Below, piece after piece: positions 50,856-61,855 of a stretch of 64,000 nucleotides of DNA. The notes beneath the pieces are model-generated. The model was given only the letters and a program-made list of their open reading frames with translations, was not told the origin of the DNA and ran no database searches. The stretch lies in the NCBI RefSeq assembly GCF_034190915.1, contig NW_026947506.1, positions 38,253,748 through 38,317,747 of the forward strand. The letters are read 5' to 3'. The number at the start of each line of letters is the position of its first letter. Within the stretch, counting starts at the first letter, position 1. The position numbers and the translations under genes were made by a program. Origin of the DNA: Cavia porcellus. Its lineage: Eukaryota; Chordata; Mammalia; Rodentia; Caviidae.

Positions 50856-51239
50856 ATTATATGGGACACAAGGGCAGACTATGCACTAGGTAAAACTACA
50901 TTACATATGGATATGTCAAAATCTGTAGAAATATCTTGTTTGAATGGTTTTTGTGATCTTTGGAATCAGAGTACCCATGAAGACTAGGGGACGTTGGAGA
51001 AAATTTAATGCTGATGGCTTACATTCCTGAGAGTAAATAACCCCTGAGATTCCAGATAACATTGATTGAATTTTATTGATTTTCCATTAAATATGAGCTC
51101 AGTGTAAGGCAGAGTCAGAATGTGCATAATTCTTTGCCAGTTACCAAGCTGGAGAGGGCACTTTTCTCCTCCCAACTCCAAGTGATTTACATCTAGCCTT
51201 TCTACTGGCTGCTGTCCTGTTCCCACCTCCTTTTCCAGC

Positions 51240-51349
51240 ACATAAACATGCAGTCCTCACTGAATCCCTACTGGGAATCCAAGCGAATCTCTGCAGGCAC
51301 AACCCTAAATTCAGCTGGGGGAGAAACTCAGAAATAATCACACAAGGAA
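51240..51349 (+). promoter_or_regulatory. CYP3A core promoter and 5' UTR
   Basis: A TATA-like ACATAAAC at 51240-51247 sits about 100 bp upstream of the ATG, the usual CYP3A spacing. The segment after it (ACTGAATCCC, GGGAATCCAAGC) reads like a CYP3A 5' UTR. The start site itself is inferred, about 51268-51275. I did not find the proximal ER6 xenobiotic element in 51000-51240. Confidence 0.55.
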
Positions 51350-51420
51350 ATGGACCTGATCCCCAGCTTTTCCTTGGAAACTTGGGTTCTCCTGGCTCTT
51401 AGCCTGGTGCTTCTGTATCA
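51350..51420 (+). CDS. CYP3A: CYP3A exon 1 (coding part)
   Basis: ATG at 51350 opens [12 protein letters not shown] followed by a leucine-rich membrane anchor. The donor GTGAGT follows at 51421. The coding length of 71 bp is the family standard. Confidence 0.93.
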
Positions 51421-54400
51421 GTGAGTAACTTTTCAGGCTCCTCATCTCTATACTTTTGAGTTTGGCTTCTTTTTCTGATTAAAAGAGATAATGGAAGGGA
51501 AGTTGTTACAAAAATATGAGGTTCTTATTGACCTTATAAAGGTACCTTAAGCATTCTACTCTCCTCTGTTGTAACTCCCGAGTCCTCTGGCTAGAAAGAT
51601 TGTTGATATGGTTTTATCACTCCTGCGGATGGTATGACTGACATTTGAATTTAGACTAATGTACTAGAATTCAGCAAGCACATTATGAACAATTGTATAT
51701 TATATGCAGTAGGAACTTCAACTTCTTTCCAATCTGCGGAATCTAGGGTAGCTGTATGGGCTTTGATTGTGTCTCATATTCATGCACTCTATGTTCTTTC
51801 TGTTGGAAGAGATGTGAGAGAGGCTTGCACCCTAAGGACAAGGATGTTTTCTGCCTCCCTGTATCCCCCAATATGTTTCATGCAAGGTTCCTCAGTGTAC
51901 CCCAGATTTCATGGGAGGGCTGACTCCATGCTTCCTTCTTTTCCGTGACTTCCTTCTGAAAATATCATCCCTTGATTCCTCTACCCAATACTGTGTGGAT
52001 TTATTTACCCCTAAATGATGAATTTTTAGAGCAGAGCACATTTGGATCTTGGAGAATAATCCTAATCCCTACCAGGACTTTTCTAAGGTGTCCCTGATGA
52101 GTCCTTCAAAACCAGAGCTTTTCATGGGAGATTGTTATGGATTTTACACTACGCATTGGATTTTTACAGGATATTGTACCGTATATTGCTTAAAGCCTCA
52201 ACTTAGATAAAACTATCAAACTGCCTAGAACATATTATTGTTTCTTAATTTATCTTGCATAATGCACTTTGTCAATAGGAAGATTGCTGTTATTTGGAAG
52301 GTGCCCTCTCTTGTAGCTGAAAGCACATGCAAAGTTAATTTTTTTTAATTTTAAAGAGAATTAAACCAAACAAAATGAAATAGAATAAAGCCAGTCAAAA
52401 TCAAACACAAAAGAAATACAGGACTTTAAGATAATATTAAAAGAATAATGGCTACCATAATGCCTCTTATTATCTTCAAAATTGCTTCCCATACCATCAG
52501 ACATAATACAATCAAACAAAATAAAACAGAATAAAATTATCAAAACAAAACAATGAAAGTGATACAGGACTTTAAGACGAGGTAATAAGAAATCAACAAT
52601 GGATACGATAATCTATCTTATCTTCAAAATATCTGCCCATCCTGTCAGACATAATACAACCAAACAGAATAAAACCAAACAGAACCCAATAATGAAAATG
52701 ATAATAAACTAACAATGGCTGCCATCTTGCCTTCTAAGACATTTCCTCCTTTTTCATTTTTACAGTGTCTGTTGTACATTTTTGACCCCACTATCTTCTT
52801 TTATTATTTATACTGGGAAGACAACAAAATGTTCACCCACATGAGTCCAACACACTTCACTCATGAGCATGATCTCAAGTTGCATTCACTTACCTGCAAA
52901 ATTCTCGAGATTATCCTTCTTTATAGATAAATAGCTTTCCATTGTATAAAGATGTCATCTTTTCCTGTCCATTCTGCAGTAGACAGGCACGCTGCTCCTG
53001 CTTTGTTTCAGATCCTTACCACATGGACCATTGTCTTCTCTGACATCAGCCCATAAATTTGCTTTCAAGTCAATTGTGTTTCATGTATAAGTCTTCTGAC
53101 CCATTTGGTCCATGTTTCTTTTTATCAATGAGTTGAGGCCATGTACATTGATGTTTACAACTGACATGCTCTGGCTCATCTCTGCTATTCTATCCTCCTG
53201 ACGTTGGCCCCTCACTTATCCCAGCCATTAAATTGCCTATCCTGCCTTGACAATACCCCTATGCAGGCTGATCCTGGAACAGTGACTGTCTTTCTCTCTC
53301 TAGCATATCCGTTAGCACTTTTTTAGTGTTGGTTTGGTGGTCATGAATTCCTTCAGTTGTTCTTTATCATGGAAGTATGTTATTTCTCTGTTAATTGTGA
53401 AAGATAGTTTTGCAGGGTACATTCATCTGGGTTGAAGTTGTTTTCTATCAGGACTTAAAACACTTCACTCCAAGCTCTTCTAGACTTGATGACTTGTGTT
53501 GAGAAGTCTGCCATGATTCTGATGGATTTTCCTTTATAGTTCATCAGTTTCTCTTCTATAACAGCTTTTAATATTCTATTATGGTAATGAATTTCTGGGA
53601 TCTTGATTATTATATGTCTGGGTGTAGATTTATTCTGGTAATGGCTAGTCGGAGTTCTATGTGCCTCACTTACCTGTATTTCAGGTCAGTGGGAGTCTTA
53701 TTGATTATGTATACACACCACGTTTTTAGCTATAATTTCCTAATTTGTTGGCATGGGCATTAGATTTTAGGACTAGCATCTGTAAGCTTAAAATGCTTAC
53801 CAGTGGTCTCTTTCCTTAGCTTCTTTTCTTTCTGAAGCCTTCCACCTGTCATTCAGGGAAGATCTGCAGGACCAATTACTCCTAGGTGTGGAAGTCCACA
53901 GGTGACATATCTTAGACGAATTGAAGTCAAGCCTCCCCTGGGAACACCACTCACAATAGATTATTTTGGTACACAGTCAACATATAGAGATAAGAACTTA
54001 ACTGCTTTGTGACTGATAGTCTTGCTAAATATTAGCAAGGCTGACACTGTGCTTACCAGGTGGACCTCACCAGCTGAAGGCCCAAATTGCATGAGGAGAA
54101 GAAAAGCCTAGACATGGGTTCTGTATTGATTAATTCTTCTTCACAATGACATTTAAGGAGCATTTGAGACTTTAAAAATAAATTGACTGATCCCAGAAAT
54201 TTCTGGACAAGCAAACTTAAGAAGGACCAGATTGTGAGGGGCTATGTAACACAGAGACATGGCTCAGAGGGAAGAGTAAACATGAAAACCTCTGAACAAA
54301 CTGTAGGAAGAATGTTACCAGAGGAGCTCCATGGCTCTGACTCATTGAACGGATACACTTGCACAAAGTTTTAATCCCTGCAGCTGAAGAAACTCCCCAC

Positions 54401-57400
54401 CCTTCCTACCAGAATGAGCATCCTCATACTTCATAGAGGAATCAGTTTCCCGTACTGACATAAGCAAATGAAGTACTCTGGAAAAATTCCAGTCTGAATC
54501 TCTTAGAAGCCAAAAATAGGATGTTTATCAAGTAGGATTGGGAGAATAACGAGTTCAACTGATTTTAGCTGACCATTGTGAATTTTAAGGAGTGTCAGTG
54601 AAGACAGGAAAGGAGTTTGTGAGTGAGTATACTTACTGCTTTGGTGTTTTTGCTGTTATTTATCGTCTACAGGTTACCATCACTAGTTTGGCTATTTCAC
54701 TTTCTGAGTCAGTGAATGGTGAACTTCAATGTGTGTAAAGTCACAATTCCTATGACCTTGCTTTCTTTTTCACTACAGATATGCGACCTATTCCCATGGA
54801 TTTTTTAAGAAGCTTGGAATTCCTGGGCCTAAACCTCTGCCTCTGTTTGGAAATGTTTTGTCCTACAGGAAGGTGAGTGCTGTTTGATATCCCTTTTTTG
54901 GGAAACACTAGCCTTATAGCATCAGTAAAAGTGCTACTGCTTGTGGTGAAGTTCTGAAACTTTCAGCATTCAACACTATGTGAGTCCTACCCAGAGAGAG
55001 GTCATATTTTCCTTGGGGCTCTGTTAACTGTGTAGAGCTGCAGTCTTGTCTCAGCCCCCACACTAGAGCTCTCTGGGATGTCAACATTAGATGCTCAGGG
55101 CATGAGGTTCAGACCACGTGAGCATCAAAAGAAAATTCTGTTTTGCCTAATAGAGATATGGGAAAGGACAGATATCTTTGTTAGTTTTGGGAGAAAATCA
55201 AGAGGGGATTCCCTAGAAGCACTCATCTACCTGTACACATTTAGACTTAAATCTTTCCTGTTCATTGTAGAGTTCATGAGAAGCTTTTCCACTTACTGCT
55301 AGACATCTCCCAATGTTTATCCTTACGTGGTCCACGTATTTTTTATTGAGGCATTCACACATTCTCCAGTGCTTTGAAGAACTGCTCAGTTGTATGTAGT
55401 TATATCCATAGGAATATCCTAGCTTTTGATAAGTATGATATCTTTTTAGGTATTAAAAGACAGGATGAGAGGATTCTGCTGTACTTTGTTCTCAAAGTTT
55501 GCACCAAATGGGTGAATATGAGCAGTGAGTATGATCATCCCTGAAACAGAATAGGGTTGTCGGTCAATTTGTTTTATTGAACTACATGCTGAGTTTCATT
55601 TTTCTAAACAAAGACAGAATCATTTATACAGAATAACTAGAGAAAACATGTCTTCAGAATATATTAAAAATTCAGTTTAGCTTAATATAATGTAATATGT
55701 AATGTGAATTTTGTCTGAGTCTTGTGACAAACCTGGATTGAACCTTAGTTCAGGATCTGCCACCTGGATCTATATTCATGAGCTCATCTTGAAGACCAGC
55801 ACTAAAATTAAGTCAGCTTTCTGATAAAATTTTTTCCTCATGTTTCCATGTTTATCTCATTCTAACATTTGTAACTTGGGGCTTCATTTTCTTTTATTTT
55901 CATTTTTTATTTTAAAGAGAATAAAACAAAAGAGGACAGAACAAAGCAAATCAGAACAGAACAATGTAAGCAACACAGCACTTCACAGTAAGACAACTGG
56001 ATATTAACGGTCACTATCATGAACTCTCTTTTCTTGGAAATACTTGATCATACCTTCCCACACATTAATATAAAACAACAAAATAGTACAAAACCATTCA
56101 AGAGAATGAAAATATTACACGACATTCACAACCAAATAACAGAAAATGAAAAATGGCTACTCAAATATCTCATTTTCCATAAAAATTTTTTATAGTATTA
56201 CACATATTAAAATCCAATAAGACACAACATGATAGAACCAATGGAAACTAAAGAACAAAAGTATGGTAGGACTTCAAAGCCAGATGATATTAAATCAGAA
56301 ATTGCTGCCATAATGCCTTGTTTGCTTCAAAGTATCTGTTCAGACTATCACACATAATGAAATCAAACAAAACAGAATAAAACCATTCCAACTAATAAAT
56401 AAAATCAATATGAGGCTTCAAAGCAATGTAATGGGGAATCATGATTACCATAAAACCTTATGTATTCTTACCATTTCTTCGATTAGGGAGACTATATGAT
56501 ATTTATACATGTGAGTTTGATTTATTTCACTTATGAGTATGGTATCAAGTTGCCTCTATTTATTTATAAATATCTCGTTATGATCATTCTTTATAGCTGA
56601 ATAGTACTCCATTGTATAAAAATACCACAACTTTTTTATCCTTTCCTCAGCTGATGGCCACTTTGGTTCTTTCCAATATCTGGCTAATTGTGCTGCTATA
56701 AATGGGTGCACATATATCACTGTGGTATGATGTTTTCAGTTTTTCTGGGAATATGAGGGTTTCATTTTCTAATAACAGCTTCAAGATTCATACTTTGTCA
56801 TCCTCATTGAAAGAGCAATAATTTCCCCTTCACCTGTCAGATGTGCTCTTTCGTATATAGCTCAGTATTTTACGTGCTGTGCCTATGTATAGAGGTGACA
56901 CTTCTCCATCTTTCCACGTTGAACTGGAATGCTGAAAGGACGATTACTTTGTAACTCCTTACTTGATCATTTTTTCACTCAACATCCCCCTGAATTCCTT
57001 GAACCAGCTAGACTAAAGTTGGTCCCTGGTGCCTTCAACTTCCTAATTTGACCAGAATAAGAAGAGTGCTTGTGAGATCACTGAAAGGTGATGAAGTAAA
57101 CAAATAATGTGCCAGCCATGGAGACTCACTCAATTTTCCCCAGTCTAGTTTTTTTTCATGGGATCATGAAGGGAATAATTCAGAGCTTTTCAGGATTTTA
57201 GAGACAACATATACACAAACAAAAGTGCTGTGGAAAGACAAATAGGTCCTTAGTGTTTATTGTCTGGGAGAATTATTTCAATAAGTTCAATTCTTAAGAA
57301 AGTCAAGAATAACTTTAAAGTTCCCAGTATTTTATGTCAGATGTCTATGAATATCAACTTCTTTTTACCTCCAGTGAGGGACAGTAAGCTTGATTGCATG

Positions 57401-59051
57401 GGGTTTGAATAGTTTGTGTTCCAATTAAACATATGGCCAGTAAGGTTAGACTAGTAATGGATATTTTTCTCTTCTCAGGGTATATGGAATTTTGACATAG
57501 AGTGCCATAAAAAGTATGGAAATATGTGGGGGTGAGTATTTCAGAAACTTCCAAAGGGTAGACTTGTAAAAATTAATACTCAATACGTGAGGACAGTTTT
57601 AGCCCAGAGCACTTGGAATACGCAGTTTTTATACTATGAAGGTTTTGGAGGTTTGTCCTCTCAAGAGTCCCCTAGGTCACCAGGTGTCAAGGTCCACAGT
57701 TGAATTAAGTTTAGAATGTTGTATATTATGACTATTCTCCATGCTTTGATGGCCCAGAGACTCTTATCTTTATTTTCTGTGCAGTGTATGACCATTCTCC
57801 TCTTCTCTATTTTCCCTTTCTTAGGTTCTCTTTAAATGCATAAAAGGTAGTAATTCGGACCCTTCTGCTATGTGCTCATAAATGTATGATCATATAACAT
57901 AAATTACCTTTCAGTGAAATGCTCCAACTTCACATCAATTTTAAATTTAGTATGTACTTTTGAAATATGACCTGAAAATTAAGATAAAAGATTGGGAAAT
58001 AGTTTATGCTCAGTGCTTTAAACTTCTCCAGCAAGTGTGGCATTGTTTTTATTTACTTTTGATTTCAAGTCAAGACTTTTTTCTGGCTTTGACAAATTAT
58101 TGTAGCACGTGTTTAAAACTACTGTTTTCCTGTGGACTACATTCACGGTGGTTTCTGTGCTCCCTGCAGCAGCTGTTCCCTTTCACAGCTGCTGAAGGCT
58201 TGGAGACCAGTGGGAGGGGTGTAATCATGGACTTTGTGCCACAAGCAGGTGGGAGAAAGCTTTGCCTTTCCTACCTCTTAATTTCCTGAGTCCTTAGGAA
58301 CCACATTGCTGGCCCCAATAGTCTACGAACATGACATGGGCCACAGATACAACATAATCCAATGGCAAGGACAAAGTACTTGGTCTCCATTGTTCTGACC
58401 CCCATTTCTCCTTACAACATTAAATACTCTTGAGCACTTGATAATTTGACTTTGTCATCGATGCAATATATTTTTTGATATAGAAATATTTTATTTCATT
58501 TTAAATTTTAATTTTTGTGGCATTGGGGTTATACTAACAGTTGAATATATAGTAGGAAAGCAGACCACCACTGAGCTGCATCCCAGCACCGATATTGAAA
58601 TATTTTAAACATACAAAGCATTTCAGAGGATGGTATAAGCAATACTCATGCTCACATCACCTAGATGTAGGAAGAACAATTCCAGTTTTATTTCTAGTTA
58701 TGATCTCTTTGAAATGGTATTTCATCTTTTGTTTCTTCCTTGCTTGGACAACATAACCTTACATTTTGTGAAAGCTCTAGTGGCTTCTATGGTCAGCATC
58801 CCCAACTTGAATTATAGCTAATGTTGCTATGCATTTGACTGTTAGGGGTATAGATTATATAATACCAGGGTCAAAGATCTAGATTCCTGGCAAAGTTTCA
58901 AATGTAGAATCTTGTTTGTTACATTTAATTATCTCTGCTTTCTCAATACAGGTTGTATGATGGTCCAAGGCCTGTGTTGTCCATCACAGAACCTGACATG
59001 ATCAAAGCAGTTCTAGTTAAAGAATGTTATTCTGTGTTCACAAACCGGCGG
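51350..59051 (+). CDS. CYP3A: Cytochrome P450 subfamily 3A, exons 1-4 (gene continues beyond window)
   Basis: CYP3A enzymes are heme-thiolate monooxygenases of the endoplasmic reticulum in liver and gut that oxidise steroids and many drugs. Four coding exons of 71, 94, 53 and 100 bp match the conserved CYP3A exon sizes and phases. All have AG/GT borders and join into 106 codons without a stop. The product has an N-terminal signal anchor (about residues 10-23), a basic/proline hinge ([16 protein letters not shown]) and the start of the catalytic domain up to SVFTNRR. The heme-binding cysteine and the I helix would lie in later exons. Introns are 3.36, 2.61 and 1.42 kb, and intron 4 exceeds 4.9 kb with no exon 5 found. 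The visible part looks intact, but a defect downstream cannot be excluded. The exact paralogue cannot be named. Confidence 0.93.
51421..54778 (+). other. CYP3A intron 1
   Basis: Mostly unique sequence at 51421-52330 and 53770-54778, with no further exon. A minus-strand LINE remnant fills 52330-53770. The open frame at 51685-51948 has no recognisable domain. Confidence 0.8.
52330..53770 (-). mobile_element. Internally deleted LINE: ORF1, short ORF2 ends, repeated 3' UTR
   Basis: In minus order there is a decayed ORF1 C-terminal half (53770-53290), a short ORF2 start-like piece (about 53190-53080), a short ORF2 end-like piece (about 52990-52830) and a 3' UTR (52735-52330). The 3' UTR has two degenerate repeats, marked by ACAATGGCTACC-like and ATCAACAATGGATACG-like blocks. 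Normal ORF2 is nearly 4 kb, so most of it is deleted. This looks like an intermediate on the way to a half-LINE, or simply a deleted copy. Confidence 0.55.
54779..54872 (+). CDS. CYP3A: CYP3A exon 2
   Basis: 94 bp between CACTACAG and GTGAGTG. It encodes [19 protein letters not shown] and the rest of the hinge, ending LSYRK. Phase joins exon 1 without a stop. Confidence 0.93.
54873..57478 (+). other. CYP3A intron 2
   Basis: Contains a minus-strand LINE-1 3' end at 55895-56780. The rest (54873-55890 and 56780-57478) holds no exon or repeat I recognise. Confidence 0.8.
55895..56780 (-). mobile_element. LINE-1 3' end with repeated 3' UTR
   Basis: The minus strand reads the end of ORF2 (around 56780-56520, with a GAATAGTACTCCATTG block typical of antisense LINE-1). 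A 3' UTR of degenerate repeats follows (56500-55915), and then an A-rich tail. It ties the 3' UTR of the tandem-array units to a real LINE-1 family. Confidence 0.7.
57479..57531 (+). CDS. CYP3A: CYP3A exon 3
   Basis: 53 bp between TTCTCAG and GTGAGTA. It encodes [17 protein letters not shown] plus two bases of the next glycine codon. The size is the family standard. Confidence 0.93.
57532..58951 (+). other. CYP3A intron 3
   Basis: Mostly unremarkable sequence with one old SINE at 58505-58600. The 109-codon frame at 57960-58289 has no recognisable domain and is taken as chance. Confidence 0.75.
58505..58600 (-). mobile_element. Degenerate ID-like SINE
   Basis: The minus strand reads GGTGCTGGGATGCAGCTCAG, an A-box-like SINE start, then decays. 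No tail or target duplication could be defined. Confidence 0.5.
58952..59051 (+). CDS. CYP3A: CYP3A exon 4
   Basis: 100 bp between AATACAG and GTAAGTA. It encodes [20 protein letters not shown] and on to SVFTNRR. Phase joins exon 3, ending at codon 106. Confidence 0.93.
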
Positions 59052-59081
59052 GTAAGTATGTATTTAGAAAATGTAAATGTT

Positions 59082-59165
59082 GGGCTGGGGATGTAGCTCA
59101 GCAGCGCATGGCTTGCCTGGCAAGTAAAAGGTCCTCAGTTCAATCTCTGTATCAAAACAAACAAA
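59082..59165 (+). mobile_element. ID-like SINE with target duplication
   Basis: It begins GGGCTGGGGATGTAGCTCAG and ends in an A-rich tail. GTAAATGTT flanks it at 59073-59081 and 59166-59174, a clean 9-bp target duplication. Confidence 0.88.
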
Positions 59166-59219
59166 GTAAATGTTAAAATAAATGTAAAATTTCATTTGTT
59201 TTTTATTACATTCTTAATT

Positions 59220-59372
59220 TGTTGTGGATGTAGTGGCACATGCCTGTAATTCTTGCACTCAAGAGACTGAGGAAGAAGACTGCTGTGAGTTCAAGGTCAG
59301 TTTAGGCTGTCTAGTGATTTCAAATTTACCCTGAAGCTACATAAAAAGACCCTGTCTCAAAAATACACAATC
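59220..59372 (+). mobile_element. B1-like (7SL-derived) SINE
   Basis: TAGTGGCACATGCCTGTAAT, GAGTTCAAGGTCAG and GACCCTGTCTCAAAAA are typical of rodent B1/Alu-type elements. It ends in an A-rich tail. Confidence 0.8.
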
Positions 59373-59785
59373 AAGAAGTTTTTTGAAACATAAATTCACA
59401 GGAAGTTGAATATATGATATATGGGGAGGTTTATGATGCTTTTGTTAAAGGTTATATGTTGCATAAGTGTAAACAGAACATATTCATGTTAATAAGTAAT
59501 TGGAGATTAACATTGATACAATCCAAGTTTATATACATTTCCTTGATTTTATGAATTCATTTGCTAGCATGTATGTGTTTGTGTACCTGTCTGTAAATGT
59601 ATCACATGATCATATTTGATAGCAATTAGGACAGTCAAGATACGTAAGTATTCTTTCCCCTAAGTATGCTAATCCTGTATAGTCCTGATGCATAGCTTGC
59701 TGTTTGTTCTCCTTCTCTTTCTTCCTCTCCTTCACTTTCTCTTTCCACATCTCCTTTTCCTTCTCATTATTTTTCTTCTTCCTCT
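59373..59785. other. AT-rich intron sequence
   Basis: No gene or clear repeat. A pyrimidine-rich TTCTCCTT-type tract lies at about 59705-59790. Confidence 0.5.
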
Positions 59786-59789
59786 TTTA

Positions 59790-59885
59790 TGGGACAGGGT
59801 TTCGCTATGTAGTACAGGATGCCCTCAAACTCACAGCGATCTTCCGAGGGCTGTGCCATCATGCCCAGCTTGTCTGATTTTTAAA
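59790..59885 (-). mobile_element. B1-like SINE fragment
   Basis: The + strand shows GGGACAGGGTTTCGCTATGT and CCTCAAACTCACAGCGATC, the antisense of a B1-type element. It is shortened at the 5' end. Confidence 0.7.
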
Positions 59886-59996
59886 AAAAGATTTTGCTTT
59901 TGGTATCAAGTCTGATAATGCTTAATGATTTATTTATTGTGTGTGAGAGTGTATGGATGTCTCTCTGTATGTGTATTTGGTAAAAGTTGTGTAGTT

Positions 59997-60018
59997 TGTG
60001 TGTGTGTGTGTGTGTGTT
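59997..60018. repeat. (TG)n microsatellite
   Basis: An uninterrupted TG run of about 11 units, set in a longer TG-rich stretch from about 59938. Confidence 0.9.
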
Positions 60019-60044
60019 TGCCAGGCTTTTGGAAAGACCTGGAA

Positions 60045-60195
60045 TTTTTTGCTTTTTGGAGACAGGGTTCCCCTATGCAGTTCAGGCTGGCCTTGAGCTC
60101 ATTTTGTAGCCCAGGCTGGTCTCAAACTTCATCCTCCTGCCTCAGCCTCTCCAGTGCTAGGATTTCAGGCATGTTCCACCACTTCTGGCTTATAG
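60045..60195 (-). mobile_element. B1-like SINE with repeated core
   Basis: The antisense B1 core CAGGCTGG occurs twice (about 60083 and 60111), followed by CTCCTGCCTCAGCCTCTCC. It abuts the tail of the HNRNPA3 pseudogene. Confidence 0.75.
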
Positions 60196-61650
<1,455 letters not shown>

Positions 61651-61679
61651 GAAGTTGTACAGTTTTATGCTTTCCTTTT

Positions 61680-61850
61680 AAATCTATGATCTATTTTATG
61701 TTTAAAAAATAATGGATGATGTTTATGTAAGATTAATCTTTGCCTATGGCTATCGAGCTGTTCCAGTGCCATTTTTGGGGAGACCATCTTCCCTCCGCTG
61801 AAGCACATATGGTCAAAGCTCAGTTAGGCTTATTTGATTCTTTGGTTCAG
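61680..61850 (-). mobile_element. LINE-1 ORF2 fragment
   Basis: GCTGTTCCAGTGCCATTTTT and following bases are the antisense of a well-known LINE-1 ORF2 segment. The related segment in the next LINE-1 lies near 63090-63170, so this is a separate copy. Confidence 0.6.
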
Positions 61851-61855
61851 TCTTT

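Noticed and set aside
57960..58289. A 109-codon + strand frame in CYP3A intron 3
   Set aside because: No recognisable domain, and composition is like the surrounding intron. Splice borders were not seen.
59082..59165. A tRNA gene
   Set aside because: It has tRNA-like A and B boxes but a SINE-type A-rich tail and target duplication, and it would not fold into a complete cloverleaf.
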